From the NCBI RefSeq assembly GCF_000801105.2, contig NC_079514.1:46752515-46816514 (forward strand): a DNA stretch of 64,000 bases. Reading direction: 5' to 3'. Within the stretch, counting starts at the first letter, position 1. Every line of letters starts with the position of its first letter. The notes below the pieces were generated by a model. It was not told the origin of the DNA and made no database searches. It saw only the letters and a program-made list of their open reading frames with translations. This document shows positions 1-11,316 of the stretch, piece after piece. Source of the stretch: Raphanus sativus. Lineage: Eukaryota; Streptophyta; Magnoliopsida; Brassicales; Brassicaceae. Position numbers and translations under genes: made by a program.

Positions 1-96
1 AAATTAGGGTTTCGATTCAAATCGGTGAGAGAGAAAGCAAGTTGGTAAAAACGTGTGGGTTATTCACCAAAATAGAGAGAGAGAGAGAGAGAGAGA
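1..96. other. Left-edge sequence with telo-box-like motif and GA microsatellite
   Basis: A TTAGGGTTT motif lies at about 5-13, and a pure GA dinucleotide run at 74-96. Read on the minus strand this resembles a telo-box in the 5' leader of a housekeeping gene lying to the left of the window. No reading frame supports a gene inside the window, so this is only a possible edge of a neighbouring promoter or leader. Confidence 0.3.
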
Positions 97-1378
97 ATGA
101 GAGAATGAGAGAAATAGGGAGATTAATTCGATTTCGGGGTCAATTAGCTCTTATGTTTTGATTTTAGTTAAAGAATTCGTTCAACAAAAAGAAAAAATTA
201 AATAGGTAAACATCTTTAATATGAATATATACTAAATGCGATTTCTAACTCATGTAGTTTTATGATCATTGTATCTTGTTATAACAAAACAATTAATTCA
301 CTGGTCACAAAAATTTTATTTTGAGTCATTTTAATAAATTTAATAATTTATAATCGTTTTAAAAAATTAAAAAAATAACATATACAAAATATAAATTTTT
401 ACTATATGGTTAATATTATTTATTAGTTTATGTTAATAATATAAAATTAAAAATGATAGAAAATACACAAAATGTTATCAATAAAACTAGGTAATTTATT
501 AGTTTTTATTTTAGAAAAGAATTTAGAATGTTTTTTTTGTTGGCTAGTAATTAATTTTAAATTTAATTTGATCAGAAATATATTATATGTTTATACAGAT
601 GACATGTATTGTAATTATTATAGTAATTTATACCTATTTGAGTATATATTCACCTAAGGACTCTATAATTCATTCTATTAATGATTTGTATTATAATTAT
701 TTATAGCAATGTTTTCAATTAATATATATGAGATTTCAGGTTGTTTTGGAAAAATAATGATAATATATCTTTTTCAACCAGATCTAACAACTGACATGAA
801 AATAGGTTATACCTTTTTTTTAATAACCGTGGAGATCCGGCGATCTAGGTCAATCAATTAGTCTCATGAAACCTATGGCACTCCATGTATTCTTGTGATT
901 TAACGTCTGGCCGGGTGGTTACAAGGAATTTCGAAACCGAATCCGTATTAGAGCCGAAGCTCACTCAAGACCACTAGCCCACTGGCTCACCACCTTTGTG
1001 GTTAAAATAGGCTATACTTAATAATATACATTTAAAATCAGTTGCAGATTCTAACAGCAACGTTGTGGATGATTAGTTGGAATGAAACTAAATATTTTAT
1101 TCTAAAATGTATAACTTTTTGATGTAGGTGTATATGATAATAATTATAAGAATTACAAGAGAAAATGAATAAAAATGAAAAAAAAATATGATTACATCAA
1201 TATTTTTCTCTATAGCTTCCTAAATTATTTAGTAAAGGTTGCTAGAACCATTTTGTAAACTTTTTTACTTTAGCTTAAAAAACTAGATGAATATGATTAC
1301 TGATTTTTATGATTGAACGTAAAATTAAAGCTAAAGACGTATGGTTACACACGAACTAATCACCCTCTCCCCTAGGGC
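97..1378. other. AT-rich spacer with one tRNA-like repeat fragment
   Basis: No gene is visible. Most of it is AT-rich. A higher-GC segment at about 826-1005 differs in composition from its surroundings. It carries stretches weakly like Pol III A and B boxes (around 911-928 and 931-947), so it may be a decayed tRNA-derived or other dispersed repeat. Assignment to a family is not possible by eye. Confidence 0.35.
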
Positions 1379-1380
1379 TT

Positions 1381-1386
1381 TATAAA
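1381..1386 (+). promoter_or_regulatory. TATA box of SDR1
   Basis: TATAAA lies 51 bases before the proposed ATG at 1437, within a locally CT-rich region. The spacing suits a plant core promoter with a short leader. Confidence 0.5.
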
Positions 1387-1436
1387 CGTGTTATGGCCTT
1401 CTCCTTCTTCACTGAACACACACTAGAGAAAGAAAT

Positions 1437-2657
<1,221 letters not shown>

Positions 2658-3318
2658 GCCTCAAATGTCGTGTGTTGTAATAAAAACAATGGTTGAGATA
2701 CCCGTCAAACTGAAAACGCTACACCAGTTGAACATGATTTATTTAATTTTAGTTTATTCAATTCTTGACAAAAAAAAATGTTAGTTTAATTCGGTAAAAT
2801 AAGCGTGAAGAGGTGTGTTAATGAATGAAGTCATACATACATTATATTTAAAAAACTTAATGTGAAATATAAAAATTATAATTTAATCTGGTGTTTGAAA
2901 TTTCTTGTATTGTATTTTCCCTTTATATATTGAAAACATTTTTTATAATGATTATTGAAAAATATTTTATTAAGAAATCAATTTTTGAATATATGTATAT
3001 TTTGAATAAATTTTTGATAAATAAATTTAAAATTAGTATTTTTATTTAAAATATGTAATTAAAGTTTAAATTTTGTTTTATGATTATTTTAGATAAAAGA
3101 TGTTTTTAGCTAATTAGATTGGACTATTTTAGTATATTTTAAAACTGATCCAGATATATAATTTCTAATAAAATAATGGACTTCCAATATTTTTAATAAC
3201 ATAAGTCTATTATTTGTTTTAATATATTGTTATCCATATTTCAAAAAAATATTATTATTTTCTTATACTGCTATTTTTGTTTCCAAAGAATTTTCAAATG
3301 TAATTCAGTTCTAATGAT
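2658..3318. other. AT-rich spacer after SDR1
   Basis: The first roughly 150 bases are the 3' region of SDR1. They match sequence that flanks SDR2 on the far side of a transposon (10403-10570). The rest is AT-rich, with no gene or element that I recognise. Confidence 0.5.
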
Positions 3319-4219
3319 GATACAGATGAAAGATGAAGTCCTATGTCAGTTTTTAAAAAGGAGAGAAATCATTTACTTGTTAATTATATATAGAGTATCT
3401 CACATGTTCTGAAAAATAATTTGTTTCTCAATCTCTCTTATTAAGCCATTAATTTATGTTTTGATATATTCTGTTAAAAACATGTGCAATGAGATACTAA
3501 ATATTTTAGCTTATTTCCAAAAAAAAAAATAAAGAAAGAGAAACAAATCTTTTTGGATCTAATGATACAGATGAAAGATGAAGTCCTATGTCAGTTTTTA
3601 AAAATGAGAGAAATCATTTACTTGTTAATTATATATAGAGTATCTCACATGTTCTGAAAAATAATTTGTTTCTCAATCTCTCTTATTAAGCCATTAATTT
3701 ATGTTTTGATATATTCTGTTTAAAACATGTGCAATGAGATACTAAATATTTTAGCTTATTTCCAAAAAAAAATAAAGAAAGAGAAACAAATCTTTTTGGA
3801 TCTAATGATACAGATGAAAGATGAAGTCCTATGTCAGTTTTTAAAAATGAGAGAAATCATTTACTTGTTAATTATATATAGAGTATCTCACATGTTCTGA
3901 AAAATAATTTGTTTCTCAATCTCTCTTATTAACCATTAATTTATGTTTTGATATATTCTGTTAAAAACATGTGCAATGAGATACTAAATATTTTAGCTTA
4001 TTTCCAAAAAAAAAAAAGAGAAACAAATCTTTTTGGATCTAATGATACAGATGAAAGATGAAGTCCTATGTCAGTTTTTAAAAAGGAGAGAAATCATTTA
4101 CTTGTTAATTATATATAGAGTATCTCACATGTTCTGAAAAATAATTTGTTTCTCAATCTCTCTTATTAAGCCATTAATTTATGTTTTGATATATTCTGTT
4201 AAAAACATGTGCAATGAGA
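3319..4219. repeat. Tandem array of a ~240-bp unit from the SDR upstream region
   Basis: Four near-identical head-to-tail units begin at 3319, 3564, 3807 and 4044 (periods about 245, 243 and 237). Each starts GATACAGATGAAAGATGAAG and ends with an A-rich run before GAAACAAATCTTTTTGGATCTAATG. The fourth unit is cut at 4219 and resumes at 7374. A diverged, internally deleted single copy lies upstream of SDR3 at about 19068-19250, so the unit is promoter-side sequence of the SDR family that was amplified only at SDR2. Short reading frames in it are not genes. Confidence 0.95.
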
Positions 4220-7200
4220 TCTCCCTATATATTAAAGTGACTTCTAAAATAGGTGGCAATCATACAGAGCTTCTCAGAAAATTTCTCTTAATTTTATTGG
4301 TTGATTTTTGATAATTTCTTTTTCTTTTTTTTTTTAAATCATAGGGAGAGAGTTAACCTAGAACTACTTAATTTACGTTTCCAAACACTCTCAGGGAATA
4401 AAGACAAAACACTACGTTTTTCTCTTTTGTCGATTAGAAAAATCAAACTTTGGGATTTTTTTTCAATGTTTCCCTTTGATCATTTTAATTGGATTTGGGG
4501 ATTAGATTGATATGGTGAATCGAAGGCCGAGCAGAACTAGAGGAGTTCGAGAGGTGGATCGGTAATATCAGTTCTCGGAACAGTGAATGAAGGTCGATCG
4601 AAATCAGAGAAATCGGAGAACTGCTTCCTCAAGAACTGACATATAGTGTCTTCTTTCATTCCGGTGGACCGAGCTTCATTCACTGTTCCAAGAACAGCTT
4701 CCTCGAGTACCGATTGGTGATTCCGGTGAGGGCTTGGGTTACGAATCGAAGGTTGCGTTCTTCTCTTGATGCCATTGATTAAGCAAGCGTCCAGTGATTG
4801 AAGAACGCAATGATATGGTACGTTTTGTGAAAACTGTCTCGGCCAATGTAGAAAATTGATTGTGGATGAATTAAATGTTGTATCGGGAACACTTGCAAAA
4901 TTCGAAGCTTGATTTTTGCTGAAATGATCGGGAACACTTGTAAAATTTAAAGCTTGATTTGTGCTGAAATGCTCTCTTTATTTTTGCTTGGGGTTGGAAT
5001 CAAAATTTGAAGCTTGATTTTTTGAAGAAAATCTCTCTTTTTAGATTGTGGTTTTTTCTTTGGTTTATTAGTGGCATCAATATCACAATATTATGACATT
5101 TACACACAGAGAACAATATTCAGTCAATATCTTTGATGACCAACGTAAATCAAAGTGGATGGATTGGATAGAGAATAACAAACTAAATTATGATGGTGTA
5201 AATCTCAAGTCTTCCCATGGCTGTGCCGTTCATAAATTTGTTTGGGATCCAAAAGTTAAGACATGAAACCCGAAATTTAAGATTTGAAGATTGTTATTTT
5301 TAATTTTTTGTCGTATTTTTTTACTTATTATTATGTCTTAGATTAGATTTTCTTTAATTTGTTTGGGATTTTTTATGTTTTTAATTATTATCCATTTATT
5401 TGGAAAATAGTGTTATACAAGCAAAGTAAACAATATAAGGAACAAAAACACAACAGCTCTTTTTTTCGAAGCTACAACGACATACTCTAATTGCTTTCGT
5501 AATAAAATATCATATAAACACATATTCTACTTCGTTTAATATTTTAAATTAAATATTGAATAATTGGAACAAGTTTTCTTATCACGAAACTGAATAATGT
5601 ACAAGATAATATAAATTGATATAATAAAAGTATTGTTTATTTGTAATTGCACTTAATTACTTCATTCATTAATTTGTTTGTTATTAACTTACCTTATTTT
5701 GAATAAGGTAACTTTCGGAAGTTGATATCATATTAATTGCAAACCACTTTATCTAAATGTCAATATTATATCTTTATTAAAACTGTTTAAAAATACTTGG
5801 CCAGTACTCATATCTTGATCTCAAACACTAGGTATATTTAACATGTTACGGTGAGGAAGGTGGATTACTTGACCAATACATAATTCAAGCAAGATTTATG
5901 AAGATATCAAATTAATTGTGTTTCTACCTATTAGACCAGATGTCTGATCATTGTATTTAGAAAGTAAATAGATTTCAGAATTAATGTCAAAGTAAAGTCA
6001 AATTTACTTTGAGGCTTTTTACTTGGTAAATAGTTTTTTTTTATGAATTACAATTGATAACAAATTTATGATTACGAGTAAATATGGGTAGAAGATATAC
6101 GCATAATAATTTTACGGACCTAACTTATGTAACATATAAAAAATTAGCTTGACGGACATACCATTTATAAAAAAAACGTTTATATAACAACACATATTTC
6201 AACCTAAAGAGTTCGTATAACCTAATTTTGTCGTCTGATCATAGAGATGTCTACTTTCAGCACAGTTTCAGAGCTCGAACTTTACAAAGAGCTATGTCAT
6301 ATTAATGTTCAGATTATACGTATGTGGAAAAAATTATATTATTTTCTGTTCAATAAATTTTAGAAATTTATAAATCTATCAAATAATGTTAACCCGTCCA
6401 ATTGCTTACAAAATTTAATAACTTTTTGCAGGTTTCTAATGGATTTTGTTTTTTCTATTGAGAATTGTACTTCATAATTAATATTATTTATGGATAATAT
6501 TCTGAATTTTATTATATTTTGTTTTAATATGCCTTATATAAATTTTACAAAAAATTAAACATAATAATATTATGGGGAATTTTCAAAAATACCACTTTGA
6601 TGATACCATTATTCAACTTTACAACCACTAAAGATACATTTTCAAAAATACATTATTCAATAAAATGTTAAAGACTCTTATATCCTTATTTTTATATGTT
6701 TTTCAAAATTCTAACTCCTAACTCTAAATCTTAAACTTCCAACTCTAAACTCTAAACCCTAAACCCTAAATCCTAACTCTAAACCCTAAACCCTAAACTC
6801 TATATCCTAAATTTAATACCCTAAACCCTAAATCCTAAAACCTCAACTATAAACCCTAAATCCTCAACTCTACACCCTAAACTATATACCCTAAACCGTA
6901 AAATATCAAATCTAAACCATAAATCCTAAACCTTCAAATCTATATCATTCCTTAAAAGTGGTGGTAAAAGTGGTTAGTGTAAACATGAAAAATGGTACTA
7001 TGAAAATGGTATTTTAGGCAATTTCCCTAATATTATTCACCTAAAATACAAAATTACAACACATATACAATACAATTCTAATTAGTGATAATATAAAATC
7101 CGTTACTTCTAAAATTATACTCTATTTATTTCATATTTTGAATGAAAGTATCTTCTCAAACACACAAATTATTTTGGAACAGTGCAATTATACGTACACA

Positions 7201-7373
7201 CAATAACTGCCTCTCGATACTGAAATTAATTTGTTCCCTCTAATCTATGTCAAAGGCGGAGTACTAGCATTTTTCCATGGCTAATGCTTTCTCCAAAAAA
7301 CGGTGGTATTATGATATAAAATCTGTTACTTCTAAAATTATACACTATTTATTCCATATTTTGAATTTTTTAG
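4220..7373 (+). mobile_element. 3.15-kb Helitron-like insertion splitting the fourth promoter repeat
   Basis: Removing 4220-7373 rejoins GAGA to TACTAAATATTT and restores the repeat unit seen three times upstream. The insertion starts TCTCCCTATATATTAAAG, a Brassicaceae Helitron-type 5' end. It ends TTAG, one change from the canonical CTAG, and sits between A and T with no target duplication. I saw no clear 3' hairpin, so class is probable rather than proven. It is composite: a Mutator-type MITE is nested at 6574-7027, and a ~60-bp direct repeat lies at about 7086-7143 and 7311-7368. The part at 4500-4820 has higher GC and inverted repeats. No intact protein gene is present. Confidence 0.7.
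6574..7027. mobile_element. Mutator-type MITE with internal telomere-like repeats
   Basis: Exact 9-base duplications TAATATTAT flank the element at 6565-6573 and 7028-7036. The ends are imperfect inverted repeats: GGGGAATTTTCAAAAATACC on the left, and the complement of GGTATTTTAGGCAATTTCCC on the right. The 454-bp element has no coding capacity. Its core (about 6715-6945) is a run of degenerate CCCTAAA-like units. Nine-base duplications and GGG-A-rich ends fit Mutator-like elements. Confidence 0.88.
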
Positions 7374-7593
7374 TACTAAATATTTTAGCTTATTTCCAAA
7401 ATAAAATAAAAAAGAGAAACAAATCTTTTTGGATCGGATCTAATAGTTGACAAAAAGAAAGGAAAATGAAAATATCGGATCTGTAAGATAATAGATTCAG
7501 AAAACCTAATTAGTTTAGTGATTACACAAAAATACAAAATCAGTTAAAGATTTGATAGCCACGTTGAGTTGTCGTTTTGGTTTACAGTTCAAG

Positions 7594-7601
7594 ATTATAT
7601 A
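7594..7601 (+). promoter_or_regulatory. TATA-like element of SDR2
   Basis: An ATTATATAT stretch lies about 55 bases before the proposed ATG at 7654. It is conserved in the matching region of SDR3. Confidence 0.4.
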
Positions 7602-7653
7602 TCTACAGGAGTTGTTTTATGGGCTTCTGCAGAAAACACACTAGAGAAGTAAT

Positions 7654-8715
7654 ATGAGCAATCATCAAACAACGGTGAGATCGTTTATCTTCTCTCTCAT
7701 TTCCAATTATTCGTTTCACTTTCTTTCCTTTTAAGATATATAAGAAAGGGTTTTGAAGCACACGTCCCTATACGTTGATGATAAGATCTCTCGTCTTGAA
7801 ATCTTTTGTCTTTCACATGTTTATTATGTCTTTATAATCTGAAGTACGTGGATTTATTTGTTTCCTTTTTTAATGGGATAGAAGCAGGTGTTGAAGCAAC
7901 TAGAGCCATGGTGTGAGCTTAAAGACAAAGTGGTTCTTCTGACCGGAGCTTCTTCTGGTATAGGAAGAGAGGTCTGTCTCGATCTGGGCAAAGCTGGCTG
8001 TAAGATTATCGCAGCAGCTCGCCGTGTAGATCGTCTCGAATCTCTCTGCTCTGAAATGAACAGCTTAAGTCCAACCGGAATCAAATTAGCCGCACCTCTC
8101 GAGCTAGACGTTTCATCAGACGCAGCCACCATTCAAAAAACTGTCAAAGAAGCTTGGGAGATCTTCGGAAAGATAGATGTGTTGATCAACAACGCTGGAA
8201 TCAGAGGCAATGTCAAGACGTGTTTAGACTTGTCTGAAGACGAATGGGACAGAGTCTTCAGAACCAACTTAACCGGTACTTGGTTATTATCCAAATACGT
8301 CTGCAGCTTAATGCGAGACGCTAAACGCGGCGGCTCGGTGATAAACGTCTCGTCCATCACCGGTCTCCCCCGCGGTATATTACCAGGTGGACTCGCCTAT
8401 GCTTGTTCCAAAAGCGGCGTTGACACCATGACGAGGATGATGGCTATTGAGTTAGGTGTGTACAACATAAGAGTGAACTCAATAGCACCGGGGCTTCTTA
8501 AGTCAGAGATCACTCAAGGTCTTATGCAAAAAGAGTGGCTTAAGAACGTGAACGAGAGGACTATACCGTTGAAGGTGCAACAGACAGTGGATCCGGGACT
8601 TACCTCATTGGTTCGCTATCTCATTCATGACTCTTCTCGATATGTCTCCGGGAACACATACATTCTCGACTCCGGAGCTACAATTCCTGGCCTTCCCATT
8701 TTTTCTTCTCTTTGA
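7654..8715 (+). CDS. SDR2: classical short-chain dehydrogenase/reductase, tandem copy 2
   Basis: Same family and inferred role as SDR1. Proposed exons are 7654-7674 (MSNHQTT) and 7888-8715, giving 282 residues. The acceptor is the CAG at 7885-7887. The in-frame GTG at 7888 is the first codon of exon 2 and not a start. Compared with SDR1 and SDR3, one codon (Pro) is missing at the exon junction because the acceptor sequence differs (GATAGAAGCAG against GAGACAAG). [12 protein letters not shown], the catalytic Ser and YACSK are all kept, and the protein ends in SSL. Its 5' flank matches SDR3 closely while its 3' flank matches SDR1, which suggests stepwise tandem duplication. The distal promoter is amplified and interrupted (3319-7373), and a transposon begins six bases after its AATAAA at 8737-8742. 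Both could affect expression. Confidence 0.87.
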
Positions 8716-8747
8716 GCCTCAAATATCGCGTGTTGTAATAAAAACAA

Positions 8748-10393
8748 GGGAAAATTGTCAAAACAGAACAAAAATTCAGTATTGTTGTCATTATAAAACC
8801 ATCATTTAGTTGTTTTTTTAGTATAATTTTTTTCATAATCCCAAAAATAACTTTTGATTAATCTAATTAAACACATTAAACTAATAGATTTTTTAAAAAA
8901 ATTAACTAAAATGTTTTAAAAGGGAAAACAATAATAAAACTTTTAAAAAAGTTTTTAATAAAAATGAAATTCATAAGATTTATAAAATAAAATTAATTTA
9001 CAAAATTGTTTTAATAAAAACATTAAATAAAATTTATAAAAAACGTTTTACAAATTTTTACTTTTATAAAAAGTTTAAAACGTTTTTAATAAAACATTAA
9101 TAAAATAAAATTTATAAACTTTATAAAAATCAAAAATAAAACTTTACAAAAAGCTTTTAATAAAAACTAAAAAAAAAACTTTATACAAAATATTTTACAT
9201 AGTTTTATTTTATAAAAAGTTTAAAACGTTTGTAAACTTTTTAATTTTATCAAACTTTTTGATAAAAATAAAACTCTTTAAACTCTTTTAATAAAAGTAA
9301 GATTTGTAAACTTTATAAAAATAAAAATAAAACTTTACAAAAAGTATTTAGTTAAAAACTGTAAATAAACTTTATAAAAAACGTTTACAAAGTCTTTTTT
9401 ATAAAAAGCTTAAAAAGTTTGTAAATTTTTAGTTTTATTAAGCTTAAAAAAATAGAACAAGAGTTTGAAAATCACAAGATAAACTATGGAGATATCATAG
9501 ATTTATGAAGAAACAAAATGCAAAGTCATCTTTCACAAGTAAAATCGGCCATAACACGTTTTAAGAAGTTAAAATATTTTTAGGAGATTTTTAGAATATT
9601 TTCTTAACTGAAATTTCATTAATTTTTGCAAAAAAATCAGGTATTCTTATCCGTAGAAGGCGTCTTCTAAAAGTTTAGAAGAATGATAAAAATCATGAAT
9701 GCACTTGTAGACGTAAGATCGACCATAACACGTTTTTCACAAGTAAATTGACCATGACACATTTTAGGAAATTATAATATTTCTAGGAGATTTTTAAAAT
9801 ATTTTATTAACTGAATTTTCATTGATTTTCGCAAAAAAAATCAGGTATTTTTATCCGTAGAATGCGCATTCTAAAAGTTTAGAAAAATGATAAAAATTCT
9901 GAATACACTTTCTACTTTGAATAGACGTAAGAGTACATTGTAGAAAAACATTCCCCAAAATTTATAATAATTTATAAAAGTAGAAGATGCATTCAGAAGG
10001 AAAGTGGATACATTTATGATTAGTAGAATGCACATTCTTCTTACTTAGAAATTTAGTAAATAGTAGAATAGACGTTCTAAAAAAAGTAGATGAACGTGTT
10101 TATTTTAGAAATCGTTTTCTACTATACCATTTTTCGTAGAAGAAGCATTCTTCTTTTGGTAGAACATATTTTTAAAAAAAAAATATTTATCAAGTTTCTG
10201 AACTAAAAACAATTATGTATATGGTGTTTTATTAATTTTTATATTTTTAATAATTTTTTAATTCACAAAATTATTTATTTTATTAGTTTTCAGAAATACA
10301 AAGGATAAAAAAAGAAAAAAATGGATAAAAATAAATTTATACCAAATGGACAATAACCTAGTGTTTTTTGTTCTCTTTTGGCAATTTTTTCTA
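8748..10393. mobile_element. Mutator-like non-autonomous element in the SDR2 3' flank
   Basis: The ends are inverted repeats of about 27 bases: GGGAAAATTGTCAAAACAG on the left, and the complement of CTCTTTTGGCAATTTTTTCT on the right. Flanks TAAAAACAA (8739-8747) and AAAAAACAA (10394-10402) match at eight of nine bases. The empty site survives after SDR1, where AATAAAAACAATGGTTGA is continuous. The interior is extremely AT-rich, with recurring CTTTTAATAAAA-like motifs at 8820-9480 and a diverged direct repeat at about 9545-9690 and 9735-9900. It has no coding capacity. Confidence 0.85.
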
Positions 10394-10619
10394 AAAAAAC
10401 AATGGTTGATATCCCCCTCAAACTGAGAAAGCTATTCGATATACACCACTTGAACCTGATTTGTTTAATTATTTATTTTTGGTCGAATTTTTATTATTTA
10501 AGAAAATGTTCATTTTTCTAAAAAAAAATAATTTAATTTATCAAAATAAAGATTTATTTGTGTAATAGTTATCTTTGGAAGTCAAATTAGGTAGATGACA
10601 ATTTGACATAATAAAAAAA
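10394..10619. other. Remaining 3' flank of SDR2
   Basis: Sequence from 10403 to about 10570 corresponds to the 3' flank of SDR1 with moderate divergence. Beyond this the LINE begins. No gene is seen. Confidence 0.5.
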
Positions 10620-11316
10620 AAACTCTCTCTCCACGATGGCGATGGCGATTTCAAAGGAGATTTAGGGTTTGACGGTGGTTCCGATGAGTACGTGCGATTG
10701 GGATCCGGGGATTGACGAGGCAATCACGGTGGTTTATCAACAGTCCGATGAAGGTGAAGAGGCAAGGAAAGAGCAGGCATATCGCAATCGATTCGGTTTG
10801 GGTTCATTGGAGTTTATTCTCTTGATTGAATTTCGGATTCGAATCGGAGATGATTTGGATGGAGGGGAGAATCGGCAGAGAGTTAAGGGGGCTACTAAGG
10901 CGGATCTTAACAGGATTGAGGGAATCCGAAGGGAGGCAATCGTCAAGCCTTTCGATCTAATGGATTTGGGGAGTTATGGGCAAGTGATACTCAATGCGAT
11001 TTGGCAGATACAAATGGGATCCCAAGGTATTAACATTGAGATTGTTTATTTCATCAAGGCACAAAGGATGTTGTTTTGTTTTGGAAAGTTGGTGATACGG
11101 TGGATACGAGGAGAATTTTTTGGAAATCAAATGCGATTTTCGAAAATCAATTTTCACAGAGATGATATCGAATGGGTATCTTTGGGGAGTAATGGAGTGG
11201 AGATATGGGTTTACTATAAAACCTCTACTGCGATGGAAATGTTTTTCAGTACACTAAACATATTTTATTATTCAATCTTTTCTTATAGCAAAGGGCTAAT
11301 AGTAAGCTGGTTCTCA

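Noticed and set aside
3227..3412. 61-residue frame in the tandem array
   Set aside because: It comes from an AT-rich repeat unit without codon-like structure or homologues I recognise.
6735..6960. True interstitial telomere
   Set aside because: The CCCTAAA-like units are short, degenerate and confined within a MITE bounded by nine-base duplications, so this is a transposon part and not a telomere fusion.
9545..9900. CRISPR-like spaced repeats
   Set aside because: This is a plant nuclear sequence. The two copies are diverged direct repeats inside a Mutator-like element, with no regular short repeat-spacer pattern.
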